Shown: one piece after another, positions 54,441-63,173 of the stretch
How the letters are laid out: every line of letters starts with the position of its first letter
How positions within the stretch are numbered: the first letter of the stretch is position 1
Source: Paenibacillus sp. URB8-2
Lineage (GTDB): Bacteria > Bacillota > Bacilli > Paenibacillales > Paenibacillaceae
DNA length: 64,000 bases
Assembly (NCBI RefSeq): GCF_013393385.1
Contig: NZ_AP023239.1
Span: forward strand, 1,116,001-1,180,000
Direction of reading: 5' to 3'
Program-made: the position numbers and the translations under genes
Notes under the pieces: generated by a model
What the model was told of the DNA's origin: nothing
The model's database searches: none
Seen by the model: the letters and a program-made list of their open reading frames with translations, nothing else

Positions 54441-55334
54441 TTGTCACAGGCATCATTAAACGTAAATTCGGAAGCCGCTTCTGCCGAAAAGGTCTCCAGC
54501 CCTTGGCGCGACGCATGGAAGGCATTCCGCAGAAATAAAACGGCGATGCTCGGACTCGGCATTATCGTGTTCTTTATCCTGATCGCGGCGCTGGCACCGT
54601 TCATCGCCCCTTACGATTACAAGGAGCAGGTGCTGATGGACCGGCTGAAGGCGCCTTCCGCCGACCATTGGTTCGGAACGGACGACCTCGGCAGAGATAT
54701 GTTCACCCGTATCCTCTACGGCGCCCGCATTTCGCTTTGGGTGGGCTTTTTCTCCGTCATCGGCTCCATTATCGTCGGCACATTGCTCGGCGTGCTTGCC
54801 GGCTTTTACGGCAGATGGATCGACATGCTCATTTCGCGCCTGTTCGATATCCTGCTCGCGTTTCCAAGCATTCTGCTGGCGATCGCCATCGTGGCCATTC
54901 TCGGGCCGTCGCTGCAGAACGCCCTTTACGCCATCGCCATCGTCAACATTCCGACTTACGGGCGGCTTGTGCGAGCGAAGGTGCTCAGCCTGAAGTCGGA
55001 GGAGTACATTACGGCAGCGAGGGCAATCGGCATGAAGAACACCCGCATTCTGCTCACCCACATCCTGCCGAACAGCCTCACGCCGATTATCGTTCAGGGG
55101 ACGCTCGGCATCGCCACCGCGATTATCGAAGCGGCCGCGCTCGGCTTTCTCGGGCTCGGCGCCCAGCCTCCGGAACCCGAATGGGGCAAAATGCTGTCGG
55201 ATTCCCGCCAGTTTATCCAGAAGGCGCCCTGGACGGTCGTCTTCCCGGGTCTGTCCATTATGATGACCGTGCTCGGCTTCAATCTGATGGGCGACGGTCT
55301 GCGCGATGTGCTTGATCCCCGGACGAAAAACTAA
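54441..55334 (+). CDS. Oligopeptide ABC transporter permease (OppC type)
   Basis: 297 residues with N-terminal helix, HWFGTDDLGRDMFTRILYGAR and EAA loop (ITAARAIGMKNTRILLTHILP). TTG start with AAGGAGGG 8 bases upstream. Last gene of the complete ATPase-ATPase-binding protein-permease-permease operon. Confidence 0.93.
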   Translation: MSQASLNVNSEAASAEKVSSPWRDAWKAFRRNKTAMLGLGIIVFFILIAALAPFIAPYDYKEQVLMDRLKAPSADHWFGTDDLGRDMFTRILYGARISLWVGFFSVIGSIIVGTLLGVLAGFYGRWIDMLISRLFDILLAFPSILLAIAIVAILGPSLQNALYAIAIVNIPTYGRLVRAKVLSLKSEEYITAARAIGMKNTRILLTHILPNSLTPIIVQGTLGIATAIIEAAALGFLGLGAQPPEPEWGKMLSDSRQFIQKAPWTVVFPGLSIMMTVLGFNLMGDGLRDVLDPRTKN

Positions 55335-55352
55335 CAGTTTCATAGTTTCCCA

Positions 55353-55413
55353 CACCCTTCAGATCCTTGAGTGCGGCTTTAAGCCAAGCGCCAAGGGCTG
55401 GAGGGTATTTTTT
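55353..55413 (+). terminator. Rho-independent terminator of the oligopeptide operon
   Basis: ACCCTTCAGATCCTTG and CAAGGGCTGGAGGGT arms around an inner GGCTT/AAGCC hairpin, followed by a run of T. Confidence 0.85.
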
Positions 55414-55558
55414 TGCGGAAGGATAATCCCGGCTTTGAATCTTGCGAGAAGTGAGGGAGAGATGTGAGAAAGTTGTGTGAGGTTAATTGCCTTGAGTTAT
55501 CTCATGTTATTTCGACAAGAATTCATAAATTATTTTTAAACTTAACAAAAACACATAT

Positions 55559-55577
55559 ATTATAACAAAATATATAG
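55559..55577 (+). promoter_or_regulatory. Candidate molybdate-regulator site upstream of modA
   Basis: ATTATAACAAAATATATAG, a TATA-N5/6-TATA arrangement like ModE half sites, overlapping the -35 region of a TGCTAGAAT extended -10 (55595-55603). Closely matching 19-mers occur upstream of mop at 58687 and 58717. The rest of the 312-base gap is the opp terminator and A/T-rich DNA. Confidence 0.55.
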
Positions 55578-55646
55578 TCGGTTATCGAAATGTGTGCTAG
55601 AATAGCTCCTAAATCATATGAATACATACATTGGAGGATTGGGAGA

Positions 55647-56423
55647 ATGTTAAAAAAGCTAGCAATGGTAGTCATGGCGGTGGCATTATTCGCTGCAACG
55701 CCCCTGGCCACAAGCGGTAAGGCAGAGGCTGCGGGCAAGACCCAAATTATCGTATCGGCAGCAGCGAGTTTGCAGGACAGCCTGGATAAAATCGCCGTTC
55801 AATACGAGAAAGCCCATCCGAATATCGATCTCGTCTTTAACTATGCTGCATCCGGCACATTGCAGAAGCAAATCGAGCAGGGCGCTCCGGCTGATATTTT
55901 CTTCTCGGCAGGCGATAAGCAAATGAAAGCTCTCGTTGATGGCGGGCTCATTTCCACCAATAAAGAACTGCTGAAAAATCAACTGGTGGTTGTAGTTCCT
56001 GCGAACTCGAAAGCGAAGCTTACCACGATCTCGCAGCTTACGGGCGCTTCGTTCAAGAAAGTGGCAGTAGGCCAGCCGGAATCAGTACCGGCCGGACAAT
56101 ATGCGCAGCAATCGCTGACTTTCAAAAAGATTTGGGACCCGCTGCAAAGCAAACTGGTCTTTGGCAAAGACGTGCGCACTGTGCTCTCCTATGTTGAAAC
56201 AGGCAATGCGGACGCGGGCTTTGTCTACAAAACCGATGCTCTGACCTCCAGTAAAGTTAAAATAGCTCTGAAAGTAGCCTCTTTCGCCCATAAACCAATT
56301 AACTATCCGCTCGGCATCGTTAAGAGCACAGAGCATAAGACCGAAGCCGAAGCGTTCTACGCTTATCTTCAAACAAGCGCGGCAACCAGCGTATTTAAAT
56401 CATTTGGATTTTTGCTCTACTAA
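55647..56423 (+). CDS. modA: Molybdate ABC transporter substrate-binding protein
   Basis: 258 residues. Signal peptide ending near AEAAG (residue 28), then VSAAASLQDSLDKIAVQYEK, NYAASGTLQKQIEQGAPADIFFSAG and the C-terminal YPLGIVKST, typical ModA. Extracytoplasmic binding of molybdate or tungstate. ATG 55647 with TTGGAGGATTGGGAG upstream; the frame extends further, without a ribosome binding site. modB follows after 26 bases. Confidence 0.93.
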   Translation: MLKKLAMVVMAVALFAATPLATSGKAEAAGKTQIIVSAAASLQDSLDKIAVQYEKAHPNIDLVFNYAASGTLQKQIEQGAPADIFFSAGDKQMKALVDGGLISTNKELLKNQLVVVVPANSKAKLTTISQLTGASFKKVAVGQPESVPAGQYAQQSLTFKKIWDPLQSKLVFGKDVRTVLSYVETGNADAGFVYKTDALTSSKVKIALKVASFAHKPINYPLGIVKSTEHKTEAEAFYAYLQTSAATSVFKSFGFLLY

Positions 56424-56449
56424 TTATTAAATGACTGCGGGTTGAGGAC

Positions 56450-57112
56450 ATGGACATCAATTGGACCGACTTTATGGCCCCGGTGTGGCTATCGATTAAA
56501 ATAGCAGTAATAACCAGCTTGGTTGTATTCATCCTGGCGGCGGCGATTGCCAAAGCGATGGCGAACCGGAAGTTTCCGGGCCACAGCCTAATCGAAACCG
56601 TGCTCTTGCTGCCCTTGGTTCTTCCGCCTACGGTTGTGGGTTTTGTACTTCTGGTCGTGTTGGGAAGAAGAAGCTGGCTTGGCGAATGGTACGAAAATTT
56701 AACCGGCGGAACGATTCTGTTCACTTGGGGATCGGCGGTAATTGCGTCCGTCGTGGTCGCTTTTCCGCTCGTTTACCGCACACTGAAAGCCGGTTTCGAG
56801 GGCGTCGACCGAGATTTGGAAGATGCGGCTCGCGCGCAGGGAGCGGGAGAGTTTCAAGTGCTTCGCTATGTAACGCTTCCGCTCGCCATCCGGACGCTTG
56901 CGGCAGGCTATGTCCTTGGCTTCGCCCGCGGACTCGGCGAGTTCGGAGCGACGATCATGGTGGCCGGGAATATTCCTAACCGTACCCAGACGATTCCGAC
57001 AGCCATTTATGTGGCCGTAGACGGCGGGGACATGACACTAGCGTGGCTGTGGGTTATTTCCATTATCGTCATCTCGGCAATTATGCTGATGTTTGTCAAC
57101 CGATATTCCTGA
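56450..57112 (+). CDS. modB: Molybdate ABC transporter permease
   Basis: 220 residues, five membrane helices, LPLVLPPTVVGFVLLVVLGR and the EAA loop EDAARAQGAGEFQVLRYVTLP. TTGAGGAC precedes ATG. The usual ATPase gene modC does not follow; a terminator does. The transporter must borrow an ATPase encoded elsewhere, as appears to be the case for the yvgL-yvgM arrangement in Bacillus subtilis. Confidence 0.93.
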   Translation: MDINWTDFMAPVWLSIKIAVITSLVVFILAAAIAKAMANRKFPGHSLIETVLLLPLVLPPTVVGFVLLVVLGRRSWLGEWYENLTGGTILFTWGSAVIASVVVAFPLVYRTLKAGFEGVDRDLEDAARAQGAGEFQVLRYVTLPLAIRTLAAGYVLGFARGLGEFGATIMVAGNIPNRTQTIPTAIYVAVDGGDMTLAWLWVISIIVISAIMLMFVNRYS

Positions 57113-57135
57113 AAAGGGACATCTAGCGCAGAAAA

Positions 57136-57186
57136 ACCCTCCTTCATCCAGCAGCGTAGAGGCTTAATGGATAGGGGAGGGTTTAT
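57136..57186. terminator. Terminator after modB
   Basis: AAACCCTCC and GGAGGGTTT arms with an inner weak stem, followed by TATTTTTAA; faces the convergent regulator gene and could serve both. Confidence 0.8.
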
Positions 57187-57242
57187 TTTTAAGTGTTCAG
57201 CGTTTGAAGATTGGGATAGCTATTTCGTTTCAGCGTGAGGGC

Positions 57243-58220
57243 TTACGTTTCGTAAATGATGTTCCCGGTTTCGGACAAGTCATATCCGTACAGCGAGCCA
57301 AGCTCATTGTGCAGCGCTTTGGAGCGGCATATTTCGAGCACCGCTGAGATCCACTCCCGGTTCTCCGGACGTTTCAGCATAACCAGATCGTACTTTTCCT
57401 GGATTAGCGGAATAAAATCCACGCCTTCGACCATACGGGCGGCTTTTTCATTTCCGACGCCGACATCGGCTTCGCCGCGGGCAATCTTGCCGGCAACCGT
57501 CAAGTGGCTGATTTCTTCGGTTGAATAACCGTCGATATTCGTACCGTTCACGCTGTTCAGGCGGAGTTGTTCATCCAGAAGCACCCGCGCGCCCGATCCT
57601 CTTTCCCGGTTAACGAGCCGCAGACCAGGCTGTCCCAAGTCTTTCCAGGCATGAAGTCCCTTGGGATTGCCCTTCTGTACATACAGGCCGGCTGCTCTTC
57701 CCAACAAGCGGACGACAAGGAAGCTGGAACCAACGAGAAGCTTGCGGATATAAGGAATATTATATTCACCCGAATCGCCGTCAAGAAGATGGGTGCTGAC
57801 GATATCCGATTCTCCTCGATACATGGAAATCAGACTGTCAAGACTTCCCGCGTATGAACGCAGCGGGCGCAGTGAGGGAGAGAACTTTTCCAAATGCTGC
57901 GCAATAATATCAAGACTGATATCCTGACCGGTAATGACGATATCGCGCACGGATGAACGGAATCCGCCCGGAAGAGCCTGGTTATGGGCAGGGGGCGCGC
58001 TCTGAATCGGCGCCTGCGCCGAAGCGAGCATGGAAGCCTGGCGTCCGATTCCTCTGGACTGCTGCTTGTACATTTCGAGATCCGAGGCGTCCACACGCAT
58101 TTGTTTGCCGACCCGATAAGAAGAAAGTTCGCCTTTTTTAATAAGGTCATAGACCTTAAGTTTCGATATTTTAAGCAGCTGGGCAACCTCTTCGGTTGTA
58201 TAGGATGTATTGTCGGACAT
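57243..58220 (-). CDS. Excisionase-HTH / periplasmic-binding-like molybdate regulator (YvgK-like)
   Basis: 325 residues. N-terminal excisionase-type winged helix (TTEEVAQLLKISKLKVYDLI, residues about 8-27) and, after a linker, a PBP-like domain (about 100-325; SLDSLISMYRGESDIVSTHL) that would bind molybdate or a molybdenum cofactor. ATG 58220 has AGGAGG 8 bases upstream. Divergent/adjacent to modAB and downstream of mop; likely controls both through the A/T-rich motif found upstream of modA and mop. Same family as Bacillus YvgK. Confidence 0.85.
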   Translation of the reverse strand: MSDNTSYTTEEVAQLLKISKLKVYDLIKKGELSSYRVGKQMRVDASDLEMYKQQSRGIGRQASMLASAQAPIQSAPPAHNQALPGGFRSSVRDIVITGQDISLDIIAQHLEKFSPSLRPLRSYAGSLDSLISMYRGESDIVSTHLLDGDSGEYNIPYIRKLLVGSSFLVVRLLGRAAGLYVQKGNPKGLHAWKDLGQPGLRLVNRERGSGARVLLDEQLRLNSVNGTNIDGYSTEEISHLTVAGKIARGEADVGVGNEKAARMVEGVDFIPLIQEKYDLVMLKRPENREWISAVLEICRSKALHNELGSLYGYDLSETGNIIYET

Positions 58221-58334
58221 TAGATAAAGCCTCCTAAAAGTAGGCTGCGCCGGCAGCCGTCGCACTGTGAGTGCATTAACACAAGACTACCTTATTTTTT
58301 GCCCGGACGCAATTACTGCGGGGTGGAGAATAGA

Positions 58335-58380
58335 AAAGAACCGGGCGCACATCAAAGGAGATGTACATCCGGTTCTTTGG
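58335..58380 (-). terminator. Terminator after mop
   Basis: AAAGAACCGG and CCGGTTCTTT arms with inner CATC/GATG pairing; mop therefore seems to be transcribed separately from the regulator gene. Confidence 0.75.
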
Positions 58381-58409
58381 CGTCTGATTGTTGAAAGCGG
58401 ACAGCCACC

Positions 58410-58613
58410 TTAGGCCATCAACAAAACGGAGGAAGCCTTGAAAAGGGCTGTAACGGTAGAACCTTCTTTGATTCCGAGTTCTTCAAGAGCATCCAGAGAG
58501 ATAATGGAAGTAATCGTTTGTCCGCCGGCATCAATAACAACCTCTGCATTGATAGGTCCTGATTTTACCAACGTCACACGGCCTTCCAATTGGTTTCTAG
58601 CGCTAAGTTTCAT
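58410..58613 (-). CDS. mop: Molbindin (Mop/TOBE domain protein)
   Basis: 67 residues, one TOBE domain: MKLSARNQLEGRVTLVKSG, INAEVVIDAG and LGIKEGSTVTALFKASSVLL. Binds molybdate in oligomers and acts as an intracellular store. ATG with GGAG nearby on the minus strand. Its promoter region carries two copies of the A/T-rich motif. Confidence 0.92.
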   Translation of the reverse strand: MKLSARNQLEGRVTLVKSGPINAEVVIDAGGQTITSIISLDALEELGIKEGSTVTALFKASSVLLMA

Positions 58614-58975
58614 TTGTGCATTCTCCTCTCATTTTGGGTAATAAAGAGATATATAGGAAGTGATTCTTGATGTCTAATTATAAATGATTATATCAAAATA
58701 TAACTAAAACAAACTTGATATAACAAAATTATACTACATAACACTTGGAAAAACAAGGTATTTTGAGTATGGATGATATATTTTGAGAAACCATATCACT
58801 TTAGCGGGAAAAAGCGGAAATTTTCCTGAATAAGGGCATATAAGAACGGATAACGGCATTGGAGTTATTCTGACCTCTAACCGGCAAAAATATAAGCGGG
58901 ATTAGTGAAACTTTTACCGAAAATGAACTATAATGAAGTATTAAAGACAGATCGCCATTAAAAGGGGTGGGGGAT
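58614..58975. promoter_or_regulatory. Intergenic region between mop and the dGTPase-like gene
   Basis: 362 bases. Toward mop it holds two direct 19-base motif copies 30 bases apart, ATTATATCAAAATATAACT (58687) and GATATAACAAAATTATACT (58717), each overlapping TATAAT sequences on the minus strand (58687-58692 and 58677-58682), so binding should affect mop transcription. A partial inverted copy is at 58775-58787. On the plus side, TATAAT (58929-58934) lies before the next gene with no strong -35. Confidence 0.55.
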
Positions 58976-60391
58976 ATGACACTAGTTGAACAAAGAGAAC
59001 ACCGCCAATATCCGGAGATCACCCGGCAGGAGACGTCGCGGGCCGTTTACGAACGCGATTATTCCCGGCTGATCCATTCGCCTACCTTCCGCAGGCTTCA
59101 AGGCAAATCCCAAGTATTCGGCGCAGGCACCGGCGATTATTACCGGACGCGTTTGACCCATTCGCTTGAAGTAGCGCAAATTGCCCGGGAAGCGGCGAAA
59201 AGCCTGCTGCGTTCTTATCCGGAAGTGGAGACGGGACAAGCCGAAAATCCGGGACTGGTCATTGATCCGGAGGTGGTCGAATGTGCGGCGATTGCCCATG
59301 ACTTCGGTCATCCGCCGTTTGGACATAAAGGGGAAGAAGTGCTCGACAGCATTCTGGACCGTATGATTGAGGAGAAGACTACGCAGAAGGCGCTGGTTAC
59401 AGGAGCGGCGGCGGACCCGGTCCGCAAACTCGAGATTTATAACGAAATGAGAACCAAATATGAGCATTTTGAAGGCAACGCGCACAACTTCAGGCTCATC
59501 ATGTTTCTGGAAAAGCGCGAAAATATCGACGGACTTAATCTGTCGGATGCGGTGTTGCTCGGAATCAACAAGTATCCTTTTCCCGGAACGGCGCTTAAAA
59601 AGGGAATGTATCTGCATGAGTGGGAATACATCTCGCATATCCGCTCGGAATGGGGCATCCCGGTAGGCAAGAAGACGCTTGAAGCCCAGTTGATGGATTT
59701 ATGCGACGATATCGCTTATTCCGCCCATGACCTTGAGGACGGCATTAAGGCCGGGAAGATCGAGGTTCATGAGTTTTTCATGCATGATCCGTATATTTTG
59801 AGGCTGATTGTCGAGAAAATCATGACGCTGGAGGACTCTTTCTGGCACGGATGGACGGAGGAATCGATACGGCCCAAGGTGGAAGAGGTGCTGAATTCGT
59901 TCCTGCGCATCTGGAAGGAGAAAATGCCGACCTGCGAAAATGATTATTCTCGGACCCGCCGCGAAGTCAAAGCCTACTGGGTCAGCACTTTTGTCGGCAG
60001 CCTCGGCGTCATTTCGGACGGTGACTGGAAGAAGGTTACCTTTATTAAGGAAGGAAAAGAGGACGAGGACCTGCTGCGTACGGTAAGCGTCCTGAAAAGC
60101 TTTGCCTGGGTGACGATGATCCGCGACCTGCGCGTACAGCGGCTGCAGAAGCGCAGCGAATGGATTGTGCGGAAGCTGTGGGGCGCTTTTGTCGACCCGG
60201 ATACGTCGAAGGCAATTATCCCGACCGATTGGCTGCAGCGTTTTGAAAAGGACCAGCGCCGTCCCAGACCAATCTGGACCTGGGAGCATATGGTGATCGA
60301 CTATATTGCCGGAATGACGGATGCTTTTGCCGAGAAAATTTACAACGAGCTGTTCGGGCTTAAAGTCGGCTCGATCTACGACCTGGATTAA
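58976..60391 (+). CDS. dgt: Deoxyguanosinetriphosphate triphosphohydrolase-like HD protein
   Basis: 471 residues. HD-domain metal motif: RLTHSLEVAQIA (His), AHDFGHPPFGH (His-Asp), and DLCDDIAYSAHDLED downstream; N-terminal YSRLIHSPTFRRLQGKSQVF as in dGTPases. Hydrolyses dNTP to nucleoside plus triphosphate. AAAGGGG gives proper spacing to ATG 58976; GTG 58967 overlaps it. Monocistronic, ended at 60419-60457. Confidence 0.9.
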   Translation: MTLVEQREHRQYPEITRQETSRAVYERDYSRLIHSPTFRRLQGKSQVFGAGTGDYYRTRLTHSLEVAQIAREAAKSLLRSYPEVETGQAENPGLVIDPEVVECAAIAHDFGHPPFGHKGEEVLDSILDRMIEEKTTQKALVTGAAADPVRKLEIYNEMRTKYEHFEGNAHNFRLIMFLEKRENIDGLNLSDAVLLGINKYPFPGTALKKGMYLHEWEYISHIRSEWGIPVGKKTLEAQLMDLCDDIAYSAHDLEDGIKAGKIEVHEFFMHDPYILRLIVEKIMTLEDSFWHGWTEESIRPKVEEVLNSFLRIWKEKMPTCENDYSRTRREVKAYWVSTFVGSLGVISDGDWKKVTFIKEGKEDEDLLRTVSVLKSFAWVTMIRDLRVQRLQKRSEWIVRKLWGAFVDPDTSKAIIPTDWLQRFEKDQRRPRPIWTWEHMVIDYIAGMTDAFAEKIYNELFGLKVGSIYDLD

Positions 60392-60418
60392 AGAGATGCT
60401 CACAATTGATTTACTTTT

Positions 60419-60457
60419 GACGCCTGGCTCTGCGAAATACAGAGAGGGCGTTTTTTA
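60419..60457 (+). terminator. Rho-independent terminator
   Basis: ACGCC and GGCGT outer arms with CTCTG/CAGAG inner pairing, followed by TTTTTT. Confidence 0.85.
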
Positions 60458-60498
60458 TGGATAATTATGAATGAACGGAAAGGCGGGACAGGTACCGG

Positions 60499-61437
60499 AT
60501 GGATTACAAACGGACGCCTTATTTGTATATATACCGCAGTCATGAGAATGAAAGCGGACTGTGTTCACTGGAGCTGGATGTTTTATTGCAGGGAGATGTT
60601 CTGTCCCCAGGGGTAATTATTGCCCGGGAAAAGATCAACCCTGGCCGAAGTCCGTTTATTTCGGGCAGAATCGACATTTTATGTGCTTCGGATTCGATGG
60701 ATACCATCGCGGCGTTTGCCGGGGGGGTTGAGTTTGGAGCAGGAGAGACCTTTAAGCTGTTCTGTCCGAAGGAAGGGGGCGGAACTTATGAAGAACGCAG
60801 AGAACTGGAGAAAACAGTCGGCCGTCATATGACCGGCACGGCCGATATGCGGTCGCCAGACCGCGTATTCGGTTTGGTCATACATGAGGGCGTCATTATG
60901 CTTGGCGAGTACCATGAGAGCGACAGGAGCTGGCAGCGGCGAAAGCTTAAACCGCATAACTATTCGACGGGGCTTGGCGTGGCGCTGTCCCGGTCGGTCG
61001 CCAACATCGCGGCTCCGCGTCCGGAAGGTCTGCGGATTCTCGATCCCTGCTGCGGGATGGGGAACGTCCTGATCGAAGGGCTGTCCATGGGTATGGACAT
61101 GACCGGCTGCGATCTAAATCCGCTCGCCGTGCGGGGAGCGAGGGGGAATCTTCGCCATTTCGGCTATCCGGAGCATATCGTGACGCTCGGCGACATGAGA
61201 AATCTGTCCGGCTGCTATGACGCGGCAGTGCTGGACATGCCTTATAATCTGTGCTCGGTCCTTTCGCCGGCGGACACAAGAGAGATGCTGGAAGCGCTCC
61301 GCCGGTTGACCGGCCGCGCGGTCATTATTTCCACGCAGCCGGTAGAGGAGAGTATCGCCGCGGCCGGTTTTGAACTAAAGGGCGGCTGCACGGTGTCCAA
61401 AGGCACCTTCAAGCGTTCGCTGTGGCTGTGCCGTTAA
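60499..61437 (+). CDS. SAM-dependent methyltransferase (TRM11/RlmL-like)
   Basis: 312 residues. N-terminal substrate-recognition half (1-170), SAM motif I ILDPCCGMGNVLIEGL (about 180-195) and motif IV VLDMPYNLC (usually N/DPPY), so it belongs to the group that methylates N2 of guanine or N6 of adenine in RNA. The second residue of the usual DPPY is Met here. Convergent with the next gene, overlapping by 4 bases. Confidence 0.8.
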   Translation: MDYKRTPYLYIYRSHENESGLCSLELDVLLQGDVLSPGVIIAREKINPGRSPFISGRIDILCASDSMDTIAAFAGGVEFGAGETFKLFCPKEGGGTYEERRELEKTVGRHMTGTADMRSPDRVFGLVIHEGVIMLGEYHESDRSWQRRKLKPHNYSTGLGVALSRSVANIAAPRPEGLRILDPCCGMGNVLIEGLSMGMDMTGCDLNPLAVRGARGNLRHFGYPEHIVTLGDMRNLSGCYDAAVLDMPYNLCSVLSPADTREMLEALRRLTGRAVIISTQPVEESIAAAGFELKGGCTVSKGTFKRSLWLCR

Positions 61438-62390
61438 TATTGGCGGCGGTAGTCAATCACATTGCTCAACGGAGCGCCGGAAACCAAATAAGATTTCATA
61501 TTTTCGGTAAAAATATCGACGAGGCGGTCGCTGTAATGATCGGTCAATCCGGCGACATGGGGAGTGATGATCACCTGCTTCATGTCCCACAGGGGATGAT
61601 CTTCCGGCAGAGGTTCCGTTTCGAACACATCCAGTCCCGCGCCGCGAAGCCGTCCGTTCTCCAGCGCTTCGGTCAATGCCTCCGTATCGGTGGTGCCTCC
61701 ACGGCCAATATTAATATAGTAGGAGCCCTCCTTAAAAGCGGAGAACACGGAGGCATCGAACAAATAGCGCGTCTCATCGGTGAGCGGGAGCGTGTTAATG
61801 ACAAAATCGCCCTCGATCACGGCCTCTTTCAATCGGCTGGTCGTGTACATGGCGTCGAAGCCGGGCAGCGGATCGTCAATCCGGCGCACGCCTATGGTTC
61901 TCATCCCGAAAGCTTTGGCGATTCTCGCCGTTGCAGCTCCGATTTCGCCGGTGCCGGCAATGACAACTGTCTTGCCCGTCAGCTCGGTCTCGGTTTCATC
62001 CGAATTCCAGATATGGCGCTCCTGATTGCGGATGGCCGTATGCAGGTTGCGTACGAACATCAGCATAAATCCGAAGATGACCTGGGAGATGGGTTCGGCG
62101 TGTACGCCACTGGCGTTGGTCAGCACAATTCCCCGTTGTTCCAGCCGGTCAAGCGGCAGCTTCTCGACGCCCGCGGACCAAGCCTGCACCCAGCGGAGCG
62201 GCGTGCCTTCGCGAAGCAGGCAATCGGAGATTCCTTTTGCCCAGCCGATAACGATCTCCGCCTCGGCAAGAGCGTCAAGGTCCGGCTGCTTGGCGTCGCT
62301 GTGCACATAGGTATAGCCGGGAGCGGCCTTGCGGATCGCTTCCTCCTGTTCTTTCGTCAAAGACTGCAGACATACAATCGATTTTGCCAA
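61434..62390 (-). CDS. D-2-hydroxyacid dehydrogenase family protein
   Basis: 318 residues. NAD-binding GTGEIGAATARIAKAFG (about 145-161), TLPLTDETRYLFD and the C-terminal GLDVFETEPLPEDHPLWDMKQVIITPHVAG containing the catalytic Glu and His. Reduces 2-keto acids or oxidises D-2-hydroxy acids; substrate unclear. TTG start with GGGAGGGA upstream on the minus strand. Confidence 0.9.
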   Translation of the reverse strand: MAKSIVCLQSLTKEQEEAIRKAAPGYTYVHSDAKQPDLDALAEAEIVIGWAKGISDCLLREGTPLRWVQAWSAGVEKLPLDRLEQRGIVLTNASGVHAEPISQVIFGFMLMFVRNLHTAIRNQERHIWNSDETETELTGKTVVIAGTGEIGAATARIAKAFGMRTIGVRRIDDPLPGFDAMYTTSRLKEAVIEGDFVINTLPLTDETRYLFDASVFSAFKEGSYYINIGRGGTTDTEALTEALENGRLRGAGLDVFETEPLPEDHPLWDMKQVIITPHVAGLTDHYSDRLVDIFTENMKSYLVSGAPLSNVIDYRRQY

Positions 62391-62479
62391 AATGGTTCCC
62401 TCCCGACAAAGAATTTCTATATTTAAGAAACAAAATATTCTTTAAGAATATCAAAACCGCGAAGAAAGGTGAAATGACC

Positions 62480-63091
62480 ATGAATGATGGAATGACGGAC
62501 GGAATGACGGACGGCAAAAAAGACTTGGCTCCCGAGAGGCTGTTCACAGCGGTGAGATTATCCCCCGAACTTCGCGGAGCCGTGGGCGGCATGTGCCGCA
62601 GGCTGTCCAGGGAGCTTTCCTTTTCCAAGTGGGTCCATGAAGAGGACTACCATATTACGCTCCAGTTTCTGGGGGATACCGACTCGCGGGCCATTCCGGC
62701 GCTTGTATCGGCATTGAGGAAGGCCGCCGCGGACTTCGGGCCGTTCACTTTGTCGCTGCGTGAAGCGGGCGTCTTCGGGGCACCGGCTGCACCGCGCGTC
62801 CTGTGGGCGGGATTAGGCGGCGAGACGGACCGGCTGCGGGAACTGCAAGGCCGGATTGTGGCGGCCACGCTGCCGCTGGGATTTCGCGCGGAGGAGCGCG
62901 CTTACAAGCCTCATGTGACGCTCGCTCGCAAATACAGGGGAGAAGGGGCTTTCGCCCCCGGACAGCTTGATGAGCTCACACGGGAAGAGGCGGCATTGCA
63001 TGCGTCCTGGAGAGTTAATCAATTGGTTCTTTTTGCAACTCGGATGCATAATAAACCGATGTATGATATTGTTGAAAAGATAACCATTTAA
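62480..63091 (+). CDS. thpR: RNA 2',3'-cyclic phosphodiesterase (LigT/ThpR)
   Basis: 203 residues of the 2H phosphoesterase family: HITLQFLGD and HVTLAR provide the two HxTx motifs. Start: AAAGGTG at 62465-62471 is 8 bases from ATG 62480 and too close to ATG 62474. The N-terminus is a short repeat (MNDGMTDGMTDG, a 12-base direct repeat in DNA) not part of the fold. Confidence 0.9.
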   Translation: MNDGMTDGMTDGKKDLAPERLFTAVRLSPELRGAVGGMCRRLSRELSFSKWVHEEDYHITLQFLGDTDSRAIPALVSALRKAAADFGPFTLSLREAGVFGAPAAPRVLWAGLGGETDRLRELQGRIVAATLPLGFRAEERAYKPHVTLARKYRGEGAFAPGQLDELTREEAALHASWRVNQLVLFATRMHNKPMYDIVEKITI

Positions 63092-63173
63092 AAAAATAGG
63101 GGAAAAACATGTTCAAACCTCTCATTTTCGGTTACATATAGTTGGAATGTGCCTTAAAACTAGGAGGAATGAC

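Noticed and set aside
54456..55355. Minus-strand coding frame of 299 codons
   Set aside because: Complete antisense of the OppC-type permease; composition rich in His/Arg/Glu as expected from reverse reading of a GC-rich gene.
58906..58934. ECF sigma factor promoter before the dGTPase gene (TGAAACTTTT)
   Set aside because: The -35 resembles ECF sites, but no CGTC-like -10 follows; TATAAT is a sigma-A -10 instead.
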